This document shows positions 7,558-15,344 of a DNA stretch of 57,000 bases, piece by piece (within the stretch, counting starts at the first letter, position 1; each line of letters opens with the position of its first letter). Both the position numbers and the translations under genes were made by a program. This DNA is from Mitsuokella multacida DSM 20544 (GTDB lineage Bacteria > Bacillota > Negativicutes > Selenomonadales > Selenomonadaceae): positions 163,618 through 220,617 of the forward strand of contig NZ_GG697143.2 of NCBI RefSeq assembly GCF_000155955.1, given 5' to 3'. The notes beneath the pieces are model-generated. The model ran no database searches, was not told where the DNA came from, and saw only the letters and a list, made by a program, of their open reading frames with translations.

Positions 7558-8919
7558 ATGGAAAGCAATCAATATCAACCAATCAAGATGAAGGAAAAGC
7601 TTTGTTACAGCAGCGGTGATTGCGCTGGTCAGATCTATGTCACCTTGTGTACCTTTTTCCTGACTGGTTATTACACGGACACCGTCGGCATTGCCGCTTC
7701 GGCAGTCGCTACGATGATGTTCGTGACGCGAATCTTCGATGGCACGAGCGACCTGTTCATGGGAGCACTGATTGAGAAGACGCATTCTCGATATGGCAAG
7801 GTCAGGCCGTGGATCCTCTGGAGTTCGCCATTCATGGCGCTCGGCTTCATCGCCTTGTTCTTTGTGCCGGAGTCGCTGGGGGATACAGGCAAGCTCATCT
7901 ACGCGTATGTGACGTACATTCTGCTCAACTGTGTCATCTATACGGCAAATGGTATTGCCTACAATTCGCTTCTCTCGCGCATGACTTTCAGCATTCGCGA
8001 CCGCGTGTCCTGCACATCCATTCGCTTTATTCTCGGCAATGTCATGGCACTGGCCATCAATATGATCACTGCAGTCCTCGTGGGCAAGATTGGCTGGCAT
8101 GCGCTGGCTGTCATCTATGCGGTCATCATGCTAGTCCTACTGCTCATCTGCTTCTGGGGCTGTGAAGAGCACATCGGCAAGCGCCTGGATGAGTCGGATA
8201 AAGAACGGAAGGGAAAGGCGGAGCGTGTTCCACTGAAAAAAGCGTTCGCTGCGTTGCTGCACAACAAATACTTCTATTTGCAGACGCTCCTGATGACCTC
8301 ACTTTACATCAGCGTGATGTTCACGGGGACCATGACGTATTATTTCTGCAACAGCGTTCTGCATGACCTTTCGCTCATGGCACCTATCAGCATGGCTTAC
8401 ACCTTGCCGGTACTGCTCGGCAGCTTTTTGAATCCGCGTCTTGTCGAGAGAATTGGCAAGCAGAAGACCTTGATTGCTGCGTTTGCTCTGGTCATCCTTG
8501 GTCGCATCCTGGTCGGTCTGGCGGATGTCGCGCTCGTGCCCATCATGATTGGCTGTGCCCTGCATGGCTTTGCTCTGGGCTTCATCTACGCAGATGTATT
8601 TGCGATGACGTCGGATGTCGTGGACTATGGTGAATGGAAATTCGGCATTCGCTCGGAAGGACTGGTTACCTGTTGTGTCATGATCGGCATGAAGGTCGGT
8701 CTGGGCATTGGTGGCGCTCTCGTCGGCATCCTGCTGGCTGTCAGTGGTTATCAGGGACTTGCCGCCATGCAGGCACCGGAGGCGCTTGCAGCCATCAAAT
8801 TTGGATTTGGTTACATTTGCGCAGCCTTTGCTCTTGTCAGCCTGCTCATCAGTCTCTTCATGAACCTGGACAATCTCGTCCATCGGATTCAGGAAGACTT
8901 GATTCGCAAGTATTCTTAA
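7558..8919 (+). CDS. GPH-family sugar (glycoside) : cation symporter
   Basis: A 453-residue inner-membrane transporter of the glycoside-pentoside-hexuronide family (MelB/YicJ-like major facilitator). Twelve hydrophobic segments are visible. The N-terminal stretch with TDTVGIAASAVATMMFVTRIFDGTSD and then GALIEKTHSRYGKVRPWILW is the family signature; the Asp residues of helices II and IV normally bind the coupling cation. It is the first gene of the catabolic operon, 32 bases before the deglycosidase beta subunit, so the likely cargo is an intact glycoside. GGGGG about 14 bases upstream serves as a modest ribosome site. Confidence 0.9.
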   Translation: MESNQYQPIKMKEKLCYSSGDCAGQIYVTLCTFFLTGYYTDTVGIAASAVATMMFVTRIFDGTSDLFMGALIEKTHSRYGKVRPWILWSSPFMALGFIALFFVPESLGDTGKLIYAYVTYILLNCVIYTANGIAYNSLLSRMTFSIRDRVSCTSIRFILGNVMALAINMITAVLVGKIGWHALAVIYAVIMLVLLLICFWGCEEHIGKRLDESDKERKGKAERVPLKKAFAALLHNKYFYLQTLLMTSLYISVMFTGTMTYYFCNSVLHDLSLMAPISMAYTLPVLLGSFLNPRLVERIGKQKTLIAAFALVILGRILVGLADVALVPIMIGCALHGFALGFIYADVFAMTSDVVDYGEWKFGIRSEGLVTCCVMIGMKVGLGIGGALVGILLAVSGYQGLAAMQAPEALAAIKFGFGYICAAFALVSLLISLFMNLDNLVHRIQEDLIRKYS

Positions 8920-8951
8920 TCTCGTCTATACATATCATAGGAGGTCCTATC

Positions 8952-9410
8952 ATGTTTGATAATTTTCTGATTCGCAAAGACAGCTTGAAGAATGATTACG
9001 ATGCCAAGGGAAACATCATCGGGTTCCAGATGGCTGTCCGCAATGCCAATTATCGTGGCGTTTATCTTTCCTTGCACAATGGCTATTACATCAAGGCTGA
9101 TGGTGTGCTCTACAAGCGCGATGTCCAGACGTTTGAGATTAACGGCCGCGAGCCGCGCACGTTTGAGCAGATCAAGAAATGTGTCTGGGAACATTGGGAT
9201 TTCGATGATGAAGCAATTCTGCACATCTATAAGCCAGGCGGGCTTAAGCCGGGCAAACATACCATTGATTTCCAGCAGTCCATCCTTGCAGCATATGGCT
9301 ATCTGCCCACGGATGAAGAGTGGGTCAAGAATCCGCCGGAGCCTGGCACGGGTGCTGGTTCCGATAAGACGAAGAATATCGTCACATATGAGTTGGAACT
9401 GCAGGAGTGA
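8952..9410 (+). CDS. C-glycoside deglycosidase beta-subunit-like protein (DUF6379)
   Basis: The product (152 residues) resembles the small beta subunit of C-glycoside deglycosidases (DUF6379; DgpB/DfgB/CarC type), a beta-sandwich partner that covers the active site of the TIM-barrel alpha subunit. Recognisable features are the start FDNFLIRKDSLKN, a central SLHNGYYIKADG, and the closing strand IVTYELELQE. The start at 8952 has AGGAGG 8 bases upstream. The alpha-subunit gene begins 48 bases downstream. That neighbour and the following DgpA-like oxidoreductase support the call more than this small sequence alone. In described systems the beta subunit has no activity without alpha. Confidence 0.8.
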   Translation: MFDNFLIRKDSLKNDYDAKGNIIGFQMAVRNANYRGVYLSLHNGYYIKADGVLYKRDVQTFEINGREPRTFEQIKKCVWEHWDFDDEAILHIYKPGGLKPGKHTIDFQQSILAAYGYLPTDEEWVKNPPEPGTGAGSDKTKNIVTYELELQE

Positions 9411-9458
9411 CAGAAGATAGAATGATTGATGCAGACCGATAGATTAGGAGGAAATATC

Positions 9459-10583
9459 ATGGCAATCAAACGCGGTGTCGATTTTTACAGCTATCAGCAG
9501 GCCCAGTTCTTTGGCCAGATGAATCTTGAGCAGCAGATGAAGGAAGCGGCTAGTATCGAAGGTGTTACAGGCATCGAGATGCTCGATGAGCAGGCGCTGC
9601 ACTATCCGGACCCGAGCCCGGAATTCGTCGATCAGTGGTATGAGTGGCTGGCTAAATATAAGCTCGAGCCGGTCACCCTGGATGTCTTTGGCGATGTCCT
9701 GCAGTTCCGCGACCACGTCATGAGCATCCATGAACTGGGAGAGCGCTTGATGCACGATGTCCGCCTAGCACATCGACTTGGCTTCAAGTACGTCCGCACT
9801 CTCGCGACGACGCCGCTGGAGGTCATGGCACTCGCGGTTCCCGTGGCAGAAGAGCTCGGCATGCGCATTGGCAAGGAAATCCATGCGCCGATTCCACTCA
9901 ATGGCCAATATGTCAAGGAAATCGTCGATTATGTCGATAAGACGGGCACGAAAGCCCTTGGTATTGTGCCAGACTGGGGCATCTTCGCTTATCGCCCGTC
10001 GGAGGTTACGCTTGACTGGTATGTGCGCCAGGGGGCAAAGCGCAAGACCTGTGACCTCGTCGACAAGCTCTGCATGGACACGTACACGGGCAAGTCGGAC
10101 ATCCTGTCGAACATCGACCTCTCCCTGTATTCGGCTGGCAATGTTGAATCGTTCTTCCACAGCTACCTCAACAACCGTAAAGTGCCGCAGGAACTCATCC
10201 CAGTATTCCAGATGATGGAAGCACTCGTCAAGGACAATGTCAAGGATTATACGGATATCGACTTTGAGGTCATGGGCCAGGCCCTGCTTCTGTCACGTGC
10301 CAATCCGGACAATCTGCGCAAACTCATGCCGTACATCGTCAACTTCCACGGCAAATTCTACAATATGTCGGAAGTTCCGGGACACCCGGGTGAATACGAG
10401 GACAAATCTATCGACTATGCAGGCCCAATCCAGGTACTCAAGGAAGTCGGCTATGATGGCTACATCAATACGGAATATGAAGGCCAGCGCCGCTTTCAGG
10501 ATCGCGGTGTCGAGGATCTCATTGACGAGGCGGACCAGGTCCGCAAGCATCAGGGCATGATGAAACGCCTGATTGAAGGTTGA
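9459..10583 (+). CDS. C-glycoside deglycosidase alpha-subunit-like TIM barrel (sugar phosphate isomerase/epimerase fold)
   Basis: A 374-residue protein of the xylose-isomerase-like TIM-barrel superfamily, matching the large subunit of C-glycoside deglycosidases, which break the C-C bond between a 3-keto sugar and its aromatic aglycone. Candidate metal ligands (Mn2+ in studied enzymes) are E140, D172, H297 and E339; H142, two residues after the first ligand (KEIHAP), fits the catalytic base. The start at 9459 follows AGGAGG at good spacing; an upstream in-frame start at 9426 has no such site. It is flanked by the beta subunit and an oxidoreductase, as in puerarin-degrading gut bacteria. Some close relatives act on 3-keto O-glycosides instead, so C-C specificity is inferred. 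Confidence 0.82.
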   Translation: MAIKRGVDFYSYQQAQFFGQMNLEQQMKEAASIEGVTGIEMLDEQALHYPDPSPEFVDQWYEWLAKYKLEPVTLDVFGDVLQFRDHVMSIHELGERLMHDVRLAHRLGFKYVRTLATTPLEVMALAVPVAEELGMRIGKEIHAPIPLNGQYVKEIVDYVDKTGTKALGIVPDWGIFAYRPSEVTLDWYVRQGAKRKTCDLVDKLCMDTYTGKSDILSNIDLSLYSAGNVESFFHSYLNNRKVPQELIPVFQMMEALVKDNVKDYTDIDFEVMGQALLLSRANPDNLRKLMPYIVNFHGKFYNMSEVPGHPGEYEDKSIDYAGPIQVLKEVGYDGYINTEYEGQRRFQDRGVEDLIDEADQVRKHQGMMKRLIEG

Positions 10584-10645
10584 ATGTGTATCGAGAATTT
10601 TATTTGAGTTATATTTGAATCATAAGTCCATAGGAGGAATTTATC

Positions 10646-11752
10646 ATGGCTAAGAAATTACAGCTCGCATTCGTTGGCACTGGTGGCATCTGCAACCATA
10701 AACATATCCCGGCACTCTTGAAACTGCAGGATAAGGTCGAGATTGTCGCACTCTGCGATATCGACCGCGCAAAAGCCGAGAAGACGGCCAAAGACTTCGG
10801 CCTGACGGACGCTAAAATCTATACGGACTACCACGAGATGCTCAAGGATGATAACATCGATGTCGTGCATGTTTGCACGCCGAACGTCTCGCATTGTGAG
10901 ATCACGGTCGCGGCTTTTGAGGCGGGCAAGCATGTTTACTGTGAGAAACCGATGGCTGCCAAGACGGAGGACGCCGAGAAGATGCTCGCTGCCTGGAGAA
11001 AATCCGGCAAGAAGTTCACGGTCGGCTATCAGAATCGCTTCCGCTATGATGTCCAGGTCCTCAAGAAAGCCTGTGATGCCGGTGACCTCGGTGACATCTA
11101 CTATGCAGAGGCCAATGCCATCCGCCGCAAGGCCGTTCCGACTTGGGGGGTCTTCCCGGATAAGTCGAAACAGGGCGGCGGCCCGCTCATCGATATCGGC
11201 ACGCATGCACTGGACATCACGCTCTGGTGCATGAACAACTACGATGTCGACTCAGTCAGCGGCCAAGTCTTCTACAAGCTCGGCAATGATCCAGAGGCGG
11301 CTCAGGGCAATACGTACGGTCCTTGGGATGCGGAGCACTTCGAGGTAGAGGATTCGGCCATGGGCTTCATTAAGATGAAGAACGGTGCCCTGATTAATTT
11401 GCGTGCTTCTTGGGCACTCAATTACCTCGATGCACGCGAAGCTTCGACGACGCTCTGCGGCACGAAGGAAGGTGCGGAGATTAAGCACGGCGGCAGCTAC
11501 CCGAAGTCGGAGCTCTGGTTCAATCACACGCGCCATGGCAAGATGATGACGGAGTTCCTGTCGGGGGAAGCACTTGTCGACTATTTTGAGGGCGTTAACG
11601 AGCCGCCGGCTGATGTCGATATGCGCCAGTGGACGAATGCCATCCTCAATGATACGGAACCGTGCGTAAAGCCGGAAGAGGCATTCCGCATCACGCAGAT
11701 TCTCGATACAATCTACAAAGCTGCAGCGACGAATACGACCATCAAGCTTTGA
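10646..11752 (+). CDS. Gfo/Idh/MocA oxidoreductase, DgpA-like glycoside 3-dehydrogenase
   Basis: The 368-residue product has an N-terminal Rossmann fold (FVGTGGICNHKHIPAL) that binds NAD(P), the EKP motif (K101) and the C-terminal alpha/beta domain with D183 and H187 in GGGPLIDIGTHALDI. The stretch VPTWGVFPDKSKQGGGPLIDIG closely resembles DgpA-type enzymes, which oxidise the sugar C3 hydroxyl of a C-glycoside to the ketone needed before C-C cleavage. In studied members hydride is returned to free 3-keto sugar, making the step redox-neutral. ATG follows AGGAGG. Position directly after the alpha subunit supports the role. Confidence 0.87.
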   Translation: MAKKLQLAFVGTGGICNHKHIPALLKLQDKVEIVALCDIDRAKAEKTAKDFGLTDAKIYTDYHEMLKDDNIDVVHVCTPNVSHCEITVAAFEAGKHVYCEKPMAAKTEDAEKMLAAWRKSGKKFTVGYQNRFRYDVQVLKKACDAGDLGDIYYAEANAIRRKAVPTWGVFPDKSKQGGGPLIDIGTHALDITLWCMNNYDVDSVSGQVFYKLGNDPEAAQGNTYGPWDAEHFEVEDSAMGFIKMKNGALINLRASWALNYLDAREASTTLCGTKEGAEIKHGGSYPKSELWFNHTRHGKMMTEFLSGEALVDYFEGVNEPPADVDMRQWTNAILNDTEPCVKPEEAFRITQILDTIYKAAATNTTIKL

Positions 11753-11793
11753 TATGTGAGAGCTAATGATAGAAAAGAATGCAGGTGAGTATC

Positions 11794-12864
11794 ATGTTTA
11801 AATTTGCAGTGATTGGCTACGGCTTCATCGGCCGCCGCCATGTCAATACGTTGAAATCATTCGATGGCGTGGACTGCGTGGCAGTCTGCGATATCGACCC
11901 GGTTCGCCGGGAAGAGGCCAAGAAAGCGCATTCGGACATTGAGACATACGCGAGTGCCGATGAACTTTTTGCCAAAGCCGATATTGACAGCGTCATCATT
12001 TCGGCCAATAATAATCAGCACCACGACCTTGTCATCAAGGCTGCCCGTGCGGGCAAGCACATCATCTGTGAGAAGCCGGTGGCGCTGAGTGTCCGTGAGC
12101 TCGATGAGATGATTGAAGAAGTCCGTCAAGCCGGTGTGACCTTCACAGTCCATCAGCAGCGTCGCTTCGATAAGGACTTCCAGACGGCGAAGGCATGCTA
12201 TGACCAGCATCTCGTCGGCGACGTCTACACAATCCAGAGCAAGCTCTTTGGCTATAACGGTAATATGCATGACTGGCATGTTTACAAGGCTGAGGGCGGT
12301 GGCATGCTCTACGACTGGGGCGTCCACCTCATCGACCAGGCGCTGTACCTCGACAAGAGCCGTCTCGTCTCGGTCTACGCCGATGTGCGCAATGTCATCA
12401 ACAAAGAAGTCGACGATTACTTCAAGATCCTGCTTTCCTTTGAGGATGGTGTGACCTTTGAGATTGAGCTTGGAACCTACTTCCTCTCGGACCGCAAGAA
12501 TTGGTTTGAGCGTCACTGGTTCGTGGGCGGCAATAAGGGCTCAATGCATGCCGACAAATTCAATCCGGAAGGCTCCATCGTGCGCACGGCGCATCTGCTC
12601 GAGAATGTGGCAGGCGAACAGGATAAGTCGACGGCCTCGTATGGCCCGACGCGTTCCTTCGGCATCCCGGCACCAGGCCTTATCAAGACGGAGCCGTTGC
12701 CGGAAGTCCACACAGAGCAGCGCGACTACTTCGTCAATTACTTCAAGGCACGCCGCGGTGAAGCGGACTTTGTCGTCACAATCCCGCAGGTGCGCCGCGT
12801 GCTCGCAGTCATGGAAGCCATCCGCAAATCGGCTGCCACGAAACGCAGCATTGACTTTGAATGA
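11794..12864 (+). CDS. Second Gfo/Idh/MocA-family oxidoreductase
   Basis: This 356-residue NAD(P)-dependent oxidoreductase has a Rossmann motif VIGYGFIGRRHVNTL, the EKP motif (K94) and D174/H178 in GGGMLYDWGVHLIDQ. It differs clearly from the preceding paralogue, especially in the substrate domain, so it is not a recent duplicate. Carrying two such enzymes is common in glycoside 3-keto pathways: one may oxidise the glycoside and the other may reduce the released 3-keto sugar, or they may prefer different glycosides. Which does what cannot be read from the sequence. The start at 11794 has AGGTGA upstream; an ATG at 11779 is in frame but poorly placed. Confidence 0.87.
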   Translation: MFKFAVIGYGFIGRRHVNTLKSFDGVDCVAVCDIDPVRREEAKKAHSDIETYASADELFAKADIDSVIISANNNQHHDLVIKAARAGKHIICEKPVALSVRELDEMIEEVRQAGVTFTVHQQRRFDKDFQTAKACYDQHLVGDVYTIQSKLFGYNGNMHDWHVYKAEGGGMLYDWGVHLIDQALYLDKSRLVSVYADVRNVINKEVDDYFKILLSFEDGVTFEIELGTYFLSDRKNWFERHWFVGGNKGSMHADKFNPEGSIVRTAHLLENVAGEQDKSTASYGPTRSFGIPAPGLIKTEPLPEVHTEQRDYFVNYFKARRGEADFVVTIPQVRRVLAVMEAIRKSAATKRSIDFE

Positions 12865-12883
12865 GGTAGGACATCATGATGGC

Positions 12884-13735
12884 ATGACGATGACGCGTCG
12901 TGAATTCGTGAAAGCAGCTGGCATAATTTGTGCGGCAGCTGTGGCTGGTGATATGGATACCTTAGCCATGGCGGCCGAAACAGCAGAGAAGGAGGAGGGT
13001 TCCATGGTTATTGATGGACATGTGCATGTCTGGACGGCAGAAGGGGAGAATGAGCGGGCCAAGGTTGAGAATATCGTCAAGGCGATGGATGCGAATGGTA
13101 TCGACAAAGTCGTCTGCTTCCCGTTTGCCGCAGGACTGGAGAAGCAGAGGAAAATGGCAGAGCTCATCAAGCCGTATGGAGACCGGTTTTATCCGCTGGC
13201 CTTCATCAATCCGAACGAGAAGGATGCCAAGGAACAGCTGCTCTATTGCCTCGATGAACTCGGTTTTCACGGCATGAAACTGCATCCGTGGTTCGGTAAT
13301 TTCTCACTGGCAAACATCGAGCTCTTGCGTCCAACCATGGAAGTGCTCAATGAGCGTGGTCTCTACACGGTTATCCATTGCACGTCAGACGATGCGCGCA
13401 TGCACCCCATCATGTTCGAGAAACTCGGCCTCGCCTTCCCGAATGTCGCGATTCAGATGGCCCATATGGGGGAAGTCATGGCAGGGGAATATGCTATCGA
13501 TGTCGCGAAACGCGTGCCGAACGTCTATGTTGATACGTCCATCACGAGCTATATGGCTGTCATTCACGCGCACGAGCAGATTGTCGATAAGACGGTCATG
13601 GGCTGTGATTTCCCATTCTACAGGTTCGAGATGGAGATACAGAAACAGAAGCTGGCTGCAGAAGAACTGCACGATGTCGAAGGCATGAGGAAAATCATGG
13701 GAGAGAATCTTGCTCGAGTGCTTCATCTGAAATAA
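12884..13735 (+). CDS. Amidohydrolase-2-family enzyme with possible twin-arginine signal and a strong internal start
   Basis: The product is 283 residues from 12884. Residues 4-32 form a complete Tat-type signal: TRREFVK, a short hydrophobic core AAGIICAAAVAG and a cleavage site after LAMA. The mature TIM barrel has the superfamily metal residues H46, H48, H165, H194 and D242 (GCDFPFY), typical of PF04909 hydrolases and decarboxylases. An equally convincing start exists at 13004 (MVIDGHVHVW), with AAGGAGG 8 bases upstream, which would give a 243-residue cytoplasmic enzyme. The 12884 start has only GAGGTAGG 13 bases away. Substrate unknown; an aglycone or an unsaturated keto sugar from the deglycosidase step is possible. 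Confidence 0.82.
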   Translation: MTMTRREFVKAAGIICAAAVAGDMDTLAMAAETAEKEEGSMVIDGHVHVWTAEGENERAKVENIVKAMDANGIDKVVCFPFAAGLEKQRKMAELIKPYGDRFYPLAFINPNEKDAKEQLLYCLDELGFHGMKLHPWFGNFSLANIELLRPTMEVLNERGLYTVIHCTSDDARMHPIMFEKLGLAFPNVAIQMAHMGEVMAGEYAIDVAKRVPNVYVDTSITSYMAVIHAHEQIVDKTVMGCDFPFYRFEMEIQKQKLAAEELHDVEGMRKIMGENLARVLHLK

Positions 13736-13754
13736 GGGAAGCAAAACAGGCAGT

Positions 13755-13816
13755 GTATAGGAATTGAAAAAGGGGAAGTTCTCCGCTTAAGGTGGGATAC
13801 TTCCCCTTTCCTATAC
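13755..13816 (+). terminator. Long hairpin terminator closing the catabolic operon
   Basis: Outer arms GTATAGG (13755-13761) and CCTATAC (13810-13816) and inner arms AAGGGGAAGT and ACTTCCCCTT make an interrupted long stem. It lies between the amidohydrolase and the porin. Confidence 0.65.
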
Positions 13817-13890
13817 GCATATCGGATATATTATCGTATTATTCTGATTATACAGGTGCGTAGAAGAGAGAAGAAAGGGAGGAAATCCAA

Positions 13891-15294
13891 ATGCGGAAGG
13901 GATATCAAACAAAAACAGTCATGGCCATGGCAGCCATAGGAGCTGCCTTGAGTGTTTGGGGCACTGCTCCGGCAGAAGCGGCCTCATTCTTGGAGGAAGT
14001 GCCGGTCTCGGACTGGTCGTATCAGGCTGTCAATGGCCTCATCGATGCTGGGAAGGTGCCTGGCTATGCGGCGAAGATACCGGAGGGGCGCGTCATGAGT
14101 CGTCTGGAAATGGCGGCCATTGTCGAATCGGCGGAGGGAAATCAAGCAGCGATGACGCCGACAGAGCAGCAGGAACTCACGAAGCTGAAGAATGCATATG
14201 ATTATGACATCAAGAAGCTGGAACTCATTAATCGCCTGGATGGAGCTGCGGAGCATCTCAACCAGCAATCGCGTACACATGACGATGGCTTTACACCGGA
14301 GGAGAAGGCTGGACTGAAGAAGGCCGCTGCATTGGCGGATAAGCTTTCCATCAGCGGCTATGGGCGCCTGCGCAACGATCATCGCATCAAGGAGACGGGC
14401 GGTCGACAGACGATTGCCAATAAAGTACAGGTCTTCGTGGCCTCCAACTATCAGGTCAATGAGGACTGGCAGGCCCATGCAGACCTCTACTATCGCAGCT
14501 CTTTGAGCAGTGGCTTCGATGAGAGCCGCAGGACGCTGTGGCCGGATGACAATCACACGGGCATCATTGTCGACCCGTACATCACAGGACGACTGCTCCA
14601 CAATTCTTTAGGAATCAAGGCGGGCAAGTAGAATGAGTGGAACATCTACGGTTGGGGCATGGACATGGATTGCGATTTTGCCGGCTTCCAGCTCGATTAC
14701 GGCAAGAAGGATTTCAAGACCTTCTTGACCGTCGGCAAGATGGATTTGTGGGATAATGTCATGGGCGGTACGCGTGAAGATGAGGAAATCACGAGCCTGC
14801 GCTTCTTCTATCCGTTTGACAAGAAGAATGATGTCAATTTCGGCGTCTCGTGGAGTTCTGCGATGCAGAGTCGCTATCAGGACCCTGACCAGGGTCGCGT
14901 CTTCTACTATTACGGTCACGCACATCATCGCTTCGACAAGAATTGGGATTTGCGCGCCGGACTTATTGCGAGCAATGCCAAGCGTGATCCGTCGAACCCC
15001 GTTGCTAGTACGAAATCCAAGCATCCAGGTCGCTGGCTGCAGCTGCTCTACAAAGGGGAAGATCTGCAGAGACCGGGTTCGTATGGTATCAAGCTGACGT
15101 ACCGCTATGAACCGGCGCTTTCCTGGCCGACGGTGACGGACTGGTGCGACCTCAACGATAAATTCGTCCGCCTTGCATTCTCGTACGTGCCGGCTAAGAA
15201 CATCTTGCTCGATACCTTCTATAGCTGGGAGCGTGAGATTGATACAGGGGATCGTGACGATATGTACCGCTTCCAGGCTCAGTTCTTCTTCTGA
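13891..15294 (+). pseudogene. SLH-domain outer-membrane porin, interrupted by one in-frame TAG
   Basis: The frame would encode a 467-residue outer-membrane protein, but codon 247 (14629-14631) is TAG; the same frame continues cleanly to 15294. Residues 1-31 are a signal peptide ending AEA; an SLH domain follows (FLEEVPVSDWSYQAVNGLI, about 32-80), which in Negativicutes tethers porins to polyamine-bearing peptidoglycan. A coiled segment (about 85-130) and then amphipathic beta strands lead to a C-terminal phenylalanine, as usual for beta barrels. The change looks like CAG to TAG. It may be a true null allele, a suppressed stop or a sequencing error. The position before the AraC regulator and after the glycoside operon suggests a dedicated entry pore. 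Confidence 0.85.
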
Positions 15295-15344
15295 GGTGCT
15301 GGCAGGATTTACGGAATGGATAACGAATCATGCGAGTGAGGTGA

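Noticed and set aside
9426-9458. Upstream ATG for the deglycosidase alpha subunit
   Set aside because: It lies ahead of the strong AGGAGG that serves ATG 9459 and adds 11 residues of unrelated character.
12876-12887. ATG at 12876 with the best spacing from GAGGTAGG
   Set aside because: That frame reads ATG ATG GCA TGA and stops at once; it may act only as a tiny leader before the amidohydrolase.
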